A stretch of DNA of 64,000 nucleotides from Microtetraspora malaysiensis (lineage in GTDB: Bacteria; Actinomycetota; Actinomycetes; Streptosporangiales; Streptosporangiaceae). This document shows, piece after piece, positions 42,813 through 51,980 of the stretch (within the stretch, counting starts at the first letter, position 1; each line of letters starts with the position of its first letter). The stretch covers positions 1 through 64,000 of the forward strand of contig NZ_BBYJ01000038.1 in the NCBI RefSeq assembly GCF_001528665.1. The letters run 5' to 3'. The position numbers were made by a program, and so were the translations under genes. The notes under the pieces are model-generated. The model worked only from the letters and a program-made list of their open reading frames with translations. It was not told the origin of the DNA and did not search any database.

Positions 42813-44032
42813 CAGTTGTCCGGCAGATGGGTCCGACAAGGATCGACTGGTTGCAAGGGCTCTCACTTCCGCTCGACTGGTCCGAGTCGAAACTGAAGTA
42901 TGTCGCGCCCGGAATGCAGGCCGGCGAGGCGATCACCGCCGATTCGATCGAACCAACGGGGACCTATCCCGTCTATGGCGGCAACGGTCTTCGCGGCTAC
43001 ACCGAAGCGAAGACCCACCAAGGAACACACATCCTGATCGGGCGGCAGGGTGCGTTGTGCGGCAACGTGCATCTTGTATCGGGTGAGTTCTGGGCATCGG
43101 AGCACGCGATCGTTGCGCGGCCCGCGGCCACGGTCGAAGCTCGCTGGCTTGCTTATCTCCTGCAGGTGATGAACCTCGGGCAGTACTCCCAGACAGCTGC
43201 GCAGCCTGGCATCGGAACAGCGCAGATCAACGCCCTGGCTGTCCCTGTTCCGCCTTTCCAAGAGCAGCACGCCATCGCCGACTACCTCGACCGCGAGACC
43301 GCCCGCATCGACACGCTCATTGAGGAGCAGCAGCGTCTTATCGAGATGCTCCGCGAGCGGCGGGACTCGGCGTGGGCGGTAGCTGTTGACCAGGCTTATC
43401 AGTCTGGCCGAGAGGTGGAAGTGCGGAGAGTCATCACGTCAATCGTCGATGGTCCTTTCGGATCTTCGCTCACCTCGGAGCACTACTCGGACGAAGGCGC
43501 TCGTGTGATCCGGCTTGGCAACATCGGGATCAACGAGTTCAGGGATGCCGATGAAGCGTTCATTCCGCTTGAGTACGCCGACGAGCTCGGCGCCCACGAG
43601 GTGGAACGGAATGACGTAGTTGTTGCCGGGCTGGGCGATGACAAAATGCCGCTCGGCCGTGCCGCAGTGGTGCCCGACATCGGGCGTGCCATCGTGAAGG
43701 CCGACTGCTATCGCCTCCGCCCCAACCGGTTGGTCAGTTCGGAGTACCTCGCTTGGGTCATGTCAGCTCCACAGACGCGTTCGCAGATCATGCTGCTCGC
43801 ACGGGGTGCCACTCGCTTGCGACTAAACACCAAAGTTGTGCAGCAGGTGAAGGTTCCGGTTCCGGATCGGGAGGAGCAGGACGCACTGGTAGCTCAGTCC
43901 GTTGCCGAGACCTCGAAGATCGACGCGCTCATTGCGGAGACGAAGCGCTTTATCGAGCTCGCCCATGAGCGCCGCTCCGCACTGATCACGGCAGCTGTGA
44001 CGGGGCAGATCGACGTACACGAGGTCGCGTGA
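42809..44032 (+). CDS. hsdS: Type I restriction-modification specificity subunit HsdS
   Basis: A 407-residue specificity subunit with two target-recognition domains (about 15-150 and 205-345). They are separated and followed by the two conserved helices (DRETARIDTLIEEQQRLIEM, then LRERRDSAW; and KIDALIAETKRFIELAHERR). The first domain contains YGGNGLRGYTEAK and the second VDGPFGSSLTSEHYSDEGAR. The two domains set the split DNA target, which cannot be read from sequence. GTG at 42809 overlaps the hsdM stop; the TGATG at the end overlaps hsdR. Confidence 0.95.
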   Translation: MTVVRQMGPTRIDWLQGLSLPLDWSESKLKYVAPGMQAGEAITADSIEPTGTYPVYGGNGLRGYTEAKTHQGTHILIGRQGALCGNVHLVSGEFWASEHAIVARPAATVEARWLAYLLQVMNLGQYSQTAAQPGIGTAQINALAVPVPPFQEQHAIADYLDRETARIDTLIEEQQRLIEMLRERRDSAWAVAVDQAYQSGREVEVRRVITSIVDGPFGSSLTSEHYSDEGARVIRLGNIGINEFRDADEAFIPLEYADELGAHEVERNDVVVAGLGDDKMPLGRAAVVPDIGRAIVKADCYRLRPNRLVSSEYLAWVMSAPQTRSQIMLLARGATRLRLNTKVVQQVKVPVPDREEQDALVAQSVAETSKIDALIAETKRFIELAHERRSALITAAVTGQIDVHEVA

Positions 44033-47000
44033 TGGCCGATCACAATGAGGTCGTCTTCGAGACAGAGATCTGTGAGTACCTCGCGGCCCATGGCTGGCTG
44101 TACTCGGCGAACGACACCGGGTATGACCGTGAGCGGGCGCTGTTTCCCGAGGATTTGTTCGCGTGGCTGGAGGCGACGCAGAAGCTGGCGTACGAGAAGG
44201 CGTTGAAGGCGGCTGGGTCGCAGGCGAAGTTCCTCGATGTACTGACCACGGCGCTGGACAAGCCGCTGGAGCATGGCGGTGGGATGCTGAACGTCCTGCG
44301 CAGTGGGGTGCAGTACATCGGCGGTGGCCGGTTGAAGATGGCGCAGTTTCGTCCCGAGACATCGTTGAACGAGACGACGAACGCGCACTATGCGGCGATG
44401 CGGGTGCGGGTCATGCGTCAGGTGCATTTCTCGACGGCTGACCAGCGCAGCATCGACCTGGTGTTCTTCGTCAACGGGCTCCCGGTTGCGACGGTGGAGC
44501 TGAAGACCGACTTCACCCAGTCGCTGGACGAGGCAATCCAGCAGTACCAGAAGTACCGCAACCCGCTGACCAATGGTCGGCGCGAGCCGCTGCTGTCGTT
44601 CGGGCACCGGGCGCTGGTGCACTTCGCGGTCTCCAACGACCTGGCTGCGATGACCACCCGGCTGGAGGGGGAGAATACGCACTTTCTGCCGTTCAACACC
44701 GGCTTCGAGGACGGTGCCGGGAACCCGCCTGGTGCGGACGGGAGGTCGGCGACGGCGTACCTGTGGGAGCGGGTCTGGGAGAAGCACGCCTGGCTCAACA
44801 TCATCGGCCGGCTGATGATCGTGGAGACCAAGGAGGAGTGGGACGTCGCGACCGGCACGTCGGTGCGCCGTACGAACATGCTGTTCCCCCGGTTCCACCA
44901 ATGGGAGGCGGTCACGAAAATCGTGGCCGCCGTGGCTGAGGAGGGTGTCGGCCAGCGTTACTTGATCGAGCACTCCGCGGGATCGGGAAAGACGAACACG
45001 ATCGCCTGGACGGCGCACCGTCTCGCGCGGCTCCACGTCGATGATGAGAAGGTCTTCGACTCGGTCATTGTGGTCGTCGACCGCACGGTGCTCGACGGGC
45101 AGCTTCAGGACGCGATCCGGCAGATCGACGGTAGCGGGAAGATCGTCGCGACGATCAGCCCCGAGGACGTGCGCAAGGCCGGTGCGAAGTCGAAGTCCGG
45201 TCTGCTGGCGCAGGCGCTGAAGAATGGCGAGTTAATCATCGCGGTGACGGTGCAGACCTTCCCGTTCGCACTCGATGAGATCCGGGCCGACTCCAGCCTG
45301 AAGGGCAAGCGGTTCGCCGTCATCGCAGACGAGGCGCACTCCTCGCAGTCGGGGAAGATCTCCTCGAAGCTGAAGCAGGTCCTGACCGCAGAGGAGATCA
45401 AAGAGATCGAGGACGGCGGCTCGGTCGACGTCGAGGCGATCCTGGCCGCGGAGATGACCGAGCGGGCCGAGTCAAAGAACATCTCCTACTTCGCGTTCAC
45501 CGCGACGCCGAAGAACAAGACCATGGAACTGTTCGGCCGCAAGGGGCCGGACGGCAAGCCGCGCGAGTTCCACCTGTACTCGATGAAGCAGGCGATCGAG
45601 GAGGGCTACATCCTCGACGTGCTCAAGGGCTACCAGTCCTACGAAACCGCGTTGAAGATCGCCGGCAAGGCCGAGAGCGGCGACGGTGGCGAGGTCGAGG
45701 AGTCGGCTGCGCGCAAGGGGCTGATGCGGTGGGTGCAGCTGCACCCGACCAACATCAGCCAGAAGGTGCAGATCATCGTCGAGCACTTCCACGCCAACGT
45801 CGCCCACCTCCTGGAGGGCAAGGCGAAGGCGATGGTCGTCACCGACTCGCGCAAAGCCGCGGTGAAGTACAAGAAGGCGATCGACGCCTACATCGCCAAG
45901 CGGGCCGCCGAGGACGCGTCGTACAACTACCGGACCCTGGTCGCATTCTCCGGGTCGCTGTCAATGACCGAAAACGAGACGTGGAGCCAGGACTGGGGGC
46001 CGACGCCGTCGAAGGACGACGAGTTCACCGAGGCCAAGATGAACCCCGGAGCGGGCGCCGACCTGGCCGCCGCGTTCAAGGGCGAGACGTACAAGATCAT
46101 GCTGGTCGCCAACAAATTCCAGACCGGCTTCGACCAGCCGCTGCTCTCGGCAATGTATGTCGACAAGAAGCTCTCCGGGGCCACCGCCGTGCAGACGCTC
46201 TCCCGACTCAACCGAACCCACCGCACCGCCGGCGGAGAGCAGAAGGCCAAGACGTTCGTCATCGACTTCCTCAACAAGCCCGACGACATCAGGACCGCCT
46301 TCGAGCCGTACTTCACCAACGCCACCCTGGAGACCGAGACCGACCCGTACGTCGTCGTCCACCTTGCGAACAAGCTCGCCCAGGCAGGGATCTACACCGA
46401 GGACCAGGTCCGCCAGGTCGCCGAGCTGTGGGTCGCCCGCAAGGGCAACAACGCGCTCTCGGCGGCAATCAGCCCGGCCCAGCACGACTTCCGGCGTCGC
46501 TACGCGGCAGCGATCGAGGCCGAGGACAAGGTCACGCTCAACACCCTCGACCTCTTCCGCAAGGACGTCTCCACCTACGTGCGGCTCTATGACTTCATGA
46601 GCCAGATCGTTGACTACGGCGACCCGTACATGGAGATGCTCTCGATCTTCCTCCGGCTTCTGGAGAAGGTCATCGCCGAGTCCTCGTGGAGCGCCGACGT
46701 CGACCTTTCGGACGTGGTCCTGGTCGGTGTGAAGCACAACAAGGCAATCGCAGTTGACATCTCGCTGACCGGAGACGGCGAGCTGAAGGGGATCAGCGCA
46801 GCAGGCACCGGCACCAAGAAGGAGCCGAAGTACGTCGCGCTCCAGGTCGTCATCGACAAGATGAACGACCTCTTCGGTGCCGAGTCGTTCGCCGAGTCCC
46901 AGATCCGGGAGTTCGTGCAGGGGCTCGTGCAGCGACTGCTCGCCGACCCGGACTTGGTCCAGCAGACCCGGGTGAATTCGAAGAAGCAGTTCATGGAGTC

Positions 47001-47196
47001 GCAGGACTTCCAGTCCGCCGTCACCGAGGTCGTCGCCGACAACCAGGAGGCGCACAACACCATGGCTGACTACTTCTTCACCGACGGGCCTGCGATCAAA
47101 GGGATCATCGTGGCGCTCGCCGACGCGTTCTACGAGGCCGCGATCGACAAGGGGGCAGGGGGCCTTGCTCAGGATCTTGAGGTATCCCCTCACTGA
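44032..47196 (+). CDS. hsdR: Type I restriction endonuclease subunit HsdR
   Basis: A 1054-residue motor and nuclease subunit. The N-terminal nuclease has PD-(D/E)xK residues Asp142 and Glu156-Leu-Lys158 (SIDLVFF, then VATVELKTD). The translocase has Walker A HSAGSGKTNTI near 313, DEAH in IADEAHSSQ near 433 and motif III FTATPKNKTMELFG. Motif VI (LSRLNRTHR) lies near 725 and a helical C-terminus binds the methylase core. It cuts unmethylated foreign DNA far from the target after ATP-driven translocation. ATG at 44032 overlaps the hsdS stop. All motifs are intact, so the system is likely active. Confidence 0.96.
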   Translation: MADHNEVVFETEICEYLAAHGWLYSANDTGYDRERALFPEDLFAWLEATQKLAYEKALKAAGSQAKFLDVLTTALDKPLEHGGGMLNVLRSGVQYIGGGRLKMAQFRPETSLNETTNAHYAAMRVRVMRQVHFSTADQRSIDLVFFVNGLPVATVELKTDFTQSLDEAIQQYQKYRNPLTNGRREPLLSFGHRALVHFAVSNDLAAMTTRLEGENTHFLPFNTGFEDGAGNPPGADGRSATAYLWERVWEKHAWLNIIGRLMIVETKEEWDVATGTSVRRTNMLFPRFHQWEAVTKIVAAVAEEGVGQRYLIEHSAGSGKTNTIAWTAHRLARLHVDDEKVFDSVIVVVDRTVLDGQLQDAIRQIDGSGKIVATISPEDVRKAGAKSKSGLLAQALKNGELIIAVTVQTFPFALDEIRADSSLKGKRFAVIADEAHSSQSGKISSKLKQVLTAEEIKEIEDGGSVDVEAILAAEMTERAESKNISYFAFTATPKNKTMELFGRKGPDGKPREFHLYSMKQAIEEGYILDVLKGYQSYETALKIAGKAESGDGGEVEESAARKGLMRWVQLHPTNISQKVQIIVEHFHANVAHLLEGKAKAMVVTDSRKAAVKYKKAIDAYIAKRAAEDASYNYRTLVAFSGSLSMTENETWSQDWGPTPSKDDEFTEAKMNPGAGADLAAAFKGETYKIMLVANKFQTGFDQPLLSAMYVDKKLSGATAVQTLSRLNRTHRTAGGEQKAKTFVIDFLNKPDDIRTAFEPYFTNATLETETDPYVVVHLANKLAQAGIYTEDQVRQVAELWVARKGNNALSAAISPAQHDFRRRYAAAIEAEDKVTLNTLDLFRKDVSTYVRLYDFMSQIVDYGDPYMEMLSIFLRLLEKVIAESSWSADVDLSDVVLVGVKHNKAIAVDISLTGDGELKGISAAGTGTKKEPKYVALQVVIDKMNDLFGAESFAESQIREFVQGLVQRLLADPDLVQQTRVNSKKQFMESQDFQSAVTEVVADNQEAHNTMADYFFTDGPAIKGIIVALADAFYEAAIDKGAGGLAQDLEVSPH

Positions 47197-47921
47197 AGCG
47201 CCCCGCCTTCTGGGCATGGGAGGAGCGTAGTTCGTCAACTGTCCCACTTTGAAGATCAGCCACGTTACTTGGTGAGCCAGGGTGAGGAACGAACCCTGGA
47301 TCGTCGATCGCCCCCAAGTACGTACGGCGTCTAGCCATGCAGTGGCGATCGTAGGGCTGCATCTGTGCGGCGGCGTAGCAACCCCGGTCGGGGCGTTCGG
47401 TGGGTACGGCGGGGCCGGCGTGTGGTGCCCGGTCCGATGTCCTGCCGCCGTGCGAGACCGGCCCCCAGGTCGTACGTCCGGGCGGAGGGCCGGGGATACG
47501 GCGGCACGCCGCGCCGCCGCTTGATCCCCTACAAGCGCAACTCGGCAATGTTTTGGGCATGTATCCCCTCAACGGCCTGGTGTTTGGGCAACTGTCATCC
47601 GGCCGCCGCCTCAGCATGCCTTCGGGTTCCAGTTGCTCGCCATGGCGCTGACAGCGCGTGGGTGGTGCTGGTCGCGACCGGCCGAAGAGCCGCAGCGCGG
47701 CCAGCGACCGCCCGACGCGCGGCAGGCCGCCGCAGGCGGGCTGCCCTTGAAGACGTAGAGAAAGTTCTCATCCGCCACTCCTGAACCGTCCTGAACCGCC
47801 GTTGTCCTGAACCGCCGATCACGGGCACCGCCGGCTCGATCTGGCCAGTCGTGGGACGGCTGATCCGCGGGAGTCGTGACGTCGGAACGCTGACGACGGA
47901 TGGGCTGTAGTCCTGCGCGGA
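47197..47921. other. Gap between hsdR and GntR gene
   Basis: About 725 bases. Frames on both strands are open because of high GC but show no family, start signal or sensible composition. A short tandem repeat of CCTGAACCG (three copies) lies at about 47780-47816. Confidence 0.45.
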
Positions 47922-48206
47922 TTACTGGGGAGATGCGGCCTGCTCGTCTACTGGCGGTTCCCAGTGGGACGGATCGGAGACGTAGGAGCCGAGGCCGGGT
48001 TCGGTGTGGATCAGTCCAGCTTGCCGGAGAGCGCGCATGACCTTCTGGCCGGTGGCGTTGGCGATCCCGAACTCTTCGACCAGGTTGATCAACGAGGGGA
48101 TGCGCTCTCCGACCTTGTAGTGACCGGATCGGATGCGGTCACTGATGATCTTGTATACCTGGCGCCATCTGGGCTGACTCGTCTGCAACTCCACCACGCT
48201 GTGCAC
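47922..48206 (-). CDS. GntR-family regulator, short
   Basis: About 94 residues from a GTG near 48206 (VHSVVELQTSQPRWRQVYKI), though the frame extends to 48245. It is a stand-alone GntR winged helix (ISDRIRSGHYKVGERIPSLI, then EEFGIANATGQKVMRALRQA and GLIHTEPGLGSYV) with no ligand domain. It is the YtrA/KorSA-like short type common in actinomycete elements. It is divergent from the methyltransferase gene at 48308 and may repress it. Confidence 0.82.
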   Translation of the reverse strand: MHSVVELQTSQPRWRQVYKIISDRIRSGHYKVGERIPSLINLVEEFGIANATGQKVMRALRQAGLIHTEPGLGSYVSDPSHWEPPVDEQAASPQ

Positions 48207-48307
48207 GCTAGGTGGATCATGACGTGACAGGCGATGGAGGCGCACCTAGCGCACCTAGCGCGCTACTGTTATTGTCGATCCGTTGGTACTCAGGCATTGG
48301 AGGCCGC

Positions 48308-49123
48308 ATGCCACACCAGATGCCCCTACCCCCGACCTTCACGACAGCCCCCAACGTCGCCCGGATGTACGACTACTTCCTTGGCGGCAAGGAGAACTTC
48401 GCCGCGGACCGTGCTATGGCGGAGAAGGTCTTGCGGCTCGTCCCGCAGGTCCGGACCTACGCGCGGCTGAACCGGGAGTTCCTCGTGCGGGCGACGCTGT
48501 TCCTCGCTGGTGAGGCCGGGATCACTCAGTTTGTCGACATCGGGTCTGGCTTGCCGACCCAACGGAACGTGCATGAGGTCGCCCAACAGATCGCCCCAGG
48601 CGCTCGGGTCGTCTACGTCGACAATGACCCGATGGTGCTCGTGCACGCGCGGGCGCTGCTGGCTACCGACGCCCAGACGAGGGTGGCGGACGCCGATCTA
48701 CGCAAGCCGTCCAGCATTGTCGGGCATCGCGAGGTGCTCAACCTGATCGACTGGTCCAAGCCGGTCGCGGTCCTGCTGGTGGCCGTACTGCACTCGATCA
48801 CCGACACTGACGACCCTCGCCGGATCATCGGCGAACTATGCGCGGCGATGGCGCCCGGCTCTTACCTGGTGATCTCCCACGTTGAGCAGCGCCCCGAGTT
48901 GGTCAGGGCGGCTGACCTTTACCGGAATGCCAACGCACCGGTCGTGCCGCGTACGGCGGAGGAGATCGCCGCATTGCTCAGCGGCTTAGACCTGGTGGAG
49001 CCGGGATTGGTCCGGCTGCCGCTGTGGCGCCCGCGGGAGCTTGAGATGTGGCCCGAGGAGCTGGACGCTCCGCTGCTCGGGGCCGTTGGACGGGTGGCCT
49101 CCACGCGCACTGGGGGTGGGTGA
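48308..49123 (+). CDS. SAM-dependent methyltransferase (PF04672 type)
   Basis: A 271-residue protein of the S-adenosyl methyltransferase family expanded in Streptomyces and relatives: PNVARMYDYFLGGKENFAAD at about 15-34, FVDIGSGLPTQRNVHE near 75 as AdoMet motif I, VVYVDNDPMVLVHARALL near 100, and SYLVISHVEQRPEL. It acts in the cytosol; the methyl acceptor is unknown for most of the family. It starts 100 bp from a divergent short GntR gene and ends before a perfect 11-bp terminator hairpin. Confidence 0.9.
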   Translation: MPHQMPLPPTFTTAPNVARMYDYFLGGKENFAADRAMAEKVLRLVPQVRTYARLNREFLVRATLFLAGEAGITQFVDIGSGLPTQRNVHEVAQQIAPGARVVYVDNDPMVLVHARALLATDAQTRVADADLRKPSSIVGHREVLNLIDWSKPVAVLLVAVLHSITDTDDPRRIIGELCAAMAPGSYLVISHVEQRPELVRAADLYRNANAPVVPRTAEEIAALLSGLDLVEPGLVRLPLWRPRELEMWPEELDAPLLGAVGRVASTRTGGG

Positions 49124-49186
49124 GGAGGCCACCGCTCAACCGCGCCCGTCGACGCCGGCCTTCCCCCATCCCGTCGGCGGGTGCAG

Positions 49187-49228
49187 CCCCCGCAGAGCCA
49201 CACGCCCCCGAGTGCCCCTCTGCGGGGG
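49187..49228 (+). terminator. Terminator after methyltransferase gene
   Basis: A perfect 11-bp inverted repeat CCCCCGCAGAG (49187-49197) pairs with CTCTGCGGGGG (49218-49228) about 65 nt after the stop. Confidence 0.8.
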
Positions 49229-49277
49229 TCACCATCACCTACCCAGACGCCCCCACCGGGAAAGGAGGACTGTCGGC

Positions 49278-49574
49278 ATGGCAACAGGCGGCCTGACCGT
49301 CGAGCACCACGGCATCCACCCGGCACCACCGAAACCCGGATGGGAGAAGCTCCCATGGCAGGAATGCCGTCCCCGAGCGAGCCGAGTCCGGGTGCTTGAG
49401 CACACCTGCGAATGCCAGGACATCGTCTACGAGCTGTGCCAGGCCGGGGGCCTGCTCTTCACCCGCCGCCACTACCGCGCCGCCGACGGCACCGTTGTCA
49501 GCGAGAGCGAATGGCTCCGATCCGTCCCCGGCCGACGGCTGTGGACCAACATCCTGCTCGGTCACTTCCGATGA
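49278..49574 (+). CDS. Hypothetical 98-residue protein
   Basis: ATG at 49278 (MATGGLTVEHHGIHPAPPKP) follows a perfect AAAGGAGG at a 9-nt gap. The centre has CECQDIVYELCQAGGLLFTR and a WLRSVPGRRLWTNILLG end; Cys pairs may bind metal. The pattern suggests a real small cytosolic protein of the kind often seen in actinomycete elements. I do not know its role. Its 3' end overlaps the end of the guanylate-kinase-like gene on the other strand by a few bases. Confidence 0.7.
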   Translation: MATGGLTVEHHGIHPAPPKPGWEKLPWQECRPRASRVRVLEHTCECQDIVYELCQAGGLLFTRRHYRAADGTVVSESEWLRSVPGRRLWTNILLGHFR

Positions 49575-50155
49575 CCAACCGAACCCGCCCCCTTCCCCTC
49601 GGTGGCCAAAGCGCCGAAAGCGCCGGCTATCTCCCGCGCCACTGCTACGGCCTTGGCATCCTCGGTGAAAACCGTCAGATCGAATGTCGCAGTCTCGGCG
49701 TGGGCGTCAAAGTCGGCTTGGGCCTCGTCCCATGCCTGGAGGCGCTTGCCGGTGTCGGGGTCGCCGCGGCTTCGGGAGCGCTGCCCGCACACTTCGCGGG
49801 GGACCCAGAGCCGTACCGTCAACCAGTCGCCGCCGCTGCCGGTGAGCTGGTGAAGGTCGGTAATGCTGCCGACATGCACGATGGGGATCTGTCCGGCCTC
49901 GGTCATCGCGTCGACCGTGCGGGCGTCGACGGCGTAGACGTTGCCGTACCGGCGGGTCTCGACCAGCAACCGCCCGGCCTCGCGCAGTTGCTCCAGGTGC
50001 TCGGCGGTGACGAAGTCGTACTCATCGGCGCGGCCGGTGCCAACCTTGAGCTTGCGGAGCAGGGTGAACTGTGGGTCGGTGTCGGCGAGTGCGGCCGTGA
50101 TGGTGCTCTTGCCGCTGGCGGGCGGGCCATAGAGCACGATGCCGCGCAGCCTCAC
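49562..50155 (-). CDS. Guanylate-kinase-like P-loop protein
   Basis: A 197-residue P-loop protein from GTG at 50155 (VRLRGIVLYGPPASGKSTIT), Walker A GPPASGKST at about 10-18. The middle (DEYDFVTAEHLEQLREAGRL, then YGNVYAVDARTVDAM) resembles the GMP-binding part of guanylate kinases. A true guanylate kinase is a housekeeping enzyme, so this copy is more likely a paralogue with an altered substrate. Its GTG overlaps the stop of the AAA kinase upstream (GTGA), making it the third gene of an XRE, P-loop, P-loop operon. Confidence 0.8.
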   Translation of the reverse strand: MRLRGIVLYGPPASGKSTITAALADTDPQFTLLRKLKVGTGRADEYDFVTAEHLEQLREAGRLLVETRRYGNVYAVDARTVDAMTEAGQIPIVHVGSITDLHQLTGSGGDWLTVRLWVPREVCGQRSRSRGDPDTGKRLQAWDEAQADFDAHAETATFDLTVFTEDAKAVAVAREIAGAFGALATEGKGAGSVGHRK

Positions 50156-50778
50156 GTCAGAATCCGCTTGAGTGCTTCGCGGGTCTGGTCGGCGAGGCTG
50201 ATCGCCGCGCCGAGCCGGTTGTCGACAGTGACGTGTGCCGTGGGCGGACTGGCCTCGACTTTGAGCCCTGTGGCGTACTGGTCCCAGTTGCTGAGCTTCC
50301 AGGTGTCGCGGGCGGCGGCGCGGAACTCGATGTACTCGCGCATGGAGTCGGTGTCGCAGCGGACCCAGATCGCGGCTACGTCGATGCCCTTGGCTGCGCA
50401 CCGGTTTTCCAGTCGGGCGAACCACGCCTCATCCTGTAGCTCCGCGATGAACGGCGCGGACAGGATGGTTGAGGTGCCGACGTTGAGGTTGTCCCATGCG
50501 GTCTCCATCAGGCACCGGTACTCCAACGGGCGGACCTCTTTGAGGTACAGGTCGGTGTGCCGGTCGTGAGGATCGCCGCCCAGGGAAATGAGCAGCCGTT
50601 CGACGATGGCGCGGGTCAGCGAGTCCTTGTCCAGGAACGCCCAGCCGGTGATGTCGGACAGGAAGCGGGAGAACTCGGTCTTGCCCGATCCGGCGTACCC
50701 ACCGACGAGGACGAGGATCGGCTTGGGGCTACCTCCGCCGTGGCGCCTGCGCCAGGCGTCGACCACGCGGGCGCGCAA
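50152..50778 (-). CDS. AAA-type P-loop kinase
   Basis: A 208-residue P-loop protein with Walker A VGGYAGSGKTEFSRF at about 27-41. The core resembles zeta-toxin or chloramphenicol phosphotransferase-like kinases (WAFLDKDSLTRAIVERLLIS, then LYLKEVRPLEYRCLMETAWD). The start at TTG 50778 overlaps the end of the XRE gene by 50 bp; a GTG at 50766 is an alternative. It is coupled to the guanylate-kinase-like gene. The substrate is unknown; small-molecule or sugar-nucleotide phosphorylation is possible. Confidence 0.8.
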   Translation of the reverse strand: MRARVVDAWRRRHGGGSPKPILVLVGGYAGSGKTEFSRFLSDITGWAFLDKDSLTRAIVERLLISLGGDPHDRHTDLYLKEVRPLEYRCLMETAWDNLNVGTSTILSAPFIAELQDEAWFARLENRCAAKGIDVAAIWVRCDTDSMREYIEFRAAARDTWKLSNWDQYATGLKVEASPPTAHVTVDNRLGAAISLADQTREALKRILT

Positions 50779-51187
50779 GAGAGCCTGTGGAGTCTCCTGG
50801 CTCGATGCCGCCGATGGAGACCTTGGTGAACGCTTCTTCGATGACCTGGGCAGCGGCGTTGTCGGTGGCGAGGTCTGTGGGCGCAGGCAATTCGGAAATC
50901 ACAATTTCCGCTTTCTGTGATTCACCGGGCAGAGGGGGACGAAAGCCTAGTTCGGGCTCTGTTGCCTGATAAAGCAGACAGTATGCGCGGCGGTAGTGCG
51001 GGCCGGGGAAGATGGTCCCCTGCTCATGTCCCCACAGGGTTTGGAAGTTCGCCGCCGGTACGGCAAGGCCGTGGCGGCTGGCCGCGAGCCGGAGCCGTTC
51101 ACCCGCCGCTTCGAGGGTGAGGCCGTGCGCTTCGCGGTGTTCCCGCAGGCGGGAAGGTGTCCAGCCGGGCCGCTGGGTCGTCTTCAT
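50729..51187 (-). CDS. XRE-family regulator
   Basis: A 152-residue protein with an N-terminal XRE helix-turn-helix (PSRLREHREAHGLTLEAAGE then RLRLAASRHGLAV, with LWGHEQGTIFPGPHYRRAYC) and a tail of lower conservation whose last 20 residues are Arg-rich and overlap the next gene. It heads an operon with two P-loop proteins and probably controls it. Proteins with this HTH plus a kinase partner recur in Streptosporangiales elements (from general familiarity, not a search). Confidence 0.82.
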   Translation of the reverse strand: MKTTQRPGWTPSRLREHREAHGLTLEAAGERLRLAASRHGLAVPAANFQTLWGHEQGTIFPGPHYRRAYCLLYQATEPELGFRPPLPGESQKAEIVISELPAPTDLATDNAAAQVIEEAFTKVSIGGIEPGDSTGSLARPRGRRLAQAPRRR

Positions 51188-51387
51188 TGCATACCTTCGC
51201 CTTCACGCTCGGGGTGGTGGTGCGCGGTGTGCGGTCGTGCATGTGAAAACGCTCGTGTAAATGCCCGTTGAGACGGACTGAAAAATCTTAACTAGATCGG
51301 TGTGATACCGGAAACCCGCAGCTCACGGTGAACTTGAGCCATCCCGAAAGGGCGAAAGGCGCCAGGGATGAGCGAGGAGAGACGAGC

Positions 51388-51534
51388 GTGAATGCGGACG
51401 AGCGGCGCATCATTCAAGAGCTGGCTGAAATGCGGGCGGAGCTGGAGGAGTTGGCCTGCAGGGTCGCGGAGATCACTTCGGCTTTGGGAACACCGCCGAT
51501 TCCAGAGCGGCAAGCCGATCCCCCAACTCCTTGA
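51388..51534 (+). CDS. Possible small coiled-coil protein
   Basis: GTG at 51388, with GGAGA 7 nt upstream, opens a 48-residue frame (VNADERRIIQELAEMRAELE then ELACRVAEITSALG), a clean heptad pattern for one coiled-coil helix and a Pro-rich tail. It overlaps the end of the oppositely oriented GntR gene by about 60 bp. It may be genuine, but the overlap weakens the case. Confidence 0.35.
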   Translation: MNADERRIIQELAEMRAELEELACRVAEITSALGTPPIPERQADPPTP

Positions 51535-51838
51535 CCGATGCGCGCATCTGCGTGAGCTGGTCCAGGATCTCGGCGTTGATGCCGGACGGCTCGGGCTCGA
51601 CGGTCGATGCCGGGGCTTCGCGGACGAACACGCCCTTGCCCTGCTGGCCGACCACGAGTCCCTCGGTGCGCAGGACACTGATCGCGGACTTGACCACGCT
51701 GGCCGAGACCTCGAACCGCTCGCAGAGCTGCGCGATGGACGGCAGGGCCGTACCGGGCGGCAGTGAGCCGGCGCGGATCTGGGCGCGCAGCTCGTCAACG
51801 ATCTGCAAGTAGGCCGGTCGGCCGGTCTTTTCCACCAT
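51473..51838 (-). CDS. GntR/KorSA-like repressor of the element
   Basis: A 121-residue protein from ATG at 51838 (MVEKTGRPAYLQIVDELRAQ). It has a GntR winged helix (PGTALPSIAQLCERFEVSAS, then VVKSAISVLRTEGLVVGQQG) and a short C-terminal coil (INAEILDQLTQMRASVKELG). It matches the KorSA-type repressors of pSAM2-like elements, which keep transfer and excision genes off. It is divergent from the SCO3933-like gene across 140 bp that should hold the controlled promoters. Confidence 0.87.
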   Translation of the reverse strand: MVEKTGRPAYLQIVDELRAQIRAGSLPPGTALPSIAQLCERFEVSASVVKSAISVLRTEGLVVGQQGKGVFVREAPASTVEPEPSGINAEILDQLTQMRASVKELGDRLAALESAVFPKPK

Positions 51839-51980
51839 CGGTGCTCTCCTCGTCTCCGCCCTCCAGTTGAGCACACCCAGGTAAAGAAACCAACCAAGTC
51901 CTCGAAGCACTCCTTGACAACTTAGAATTCCAAGCGTTCCATGTACTCCAAGTAGTCTCACTCTGATCAAAGGAACGATC

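Noticed and set aside
45961-47247. 428-codon minus-strand frame opposite hsdR
   Set aside because: Shadow of hsdR, which has all expected motifs through this region.
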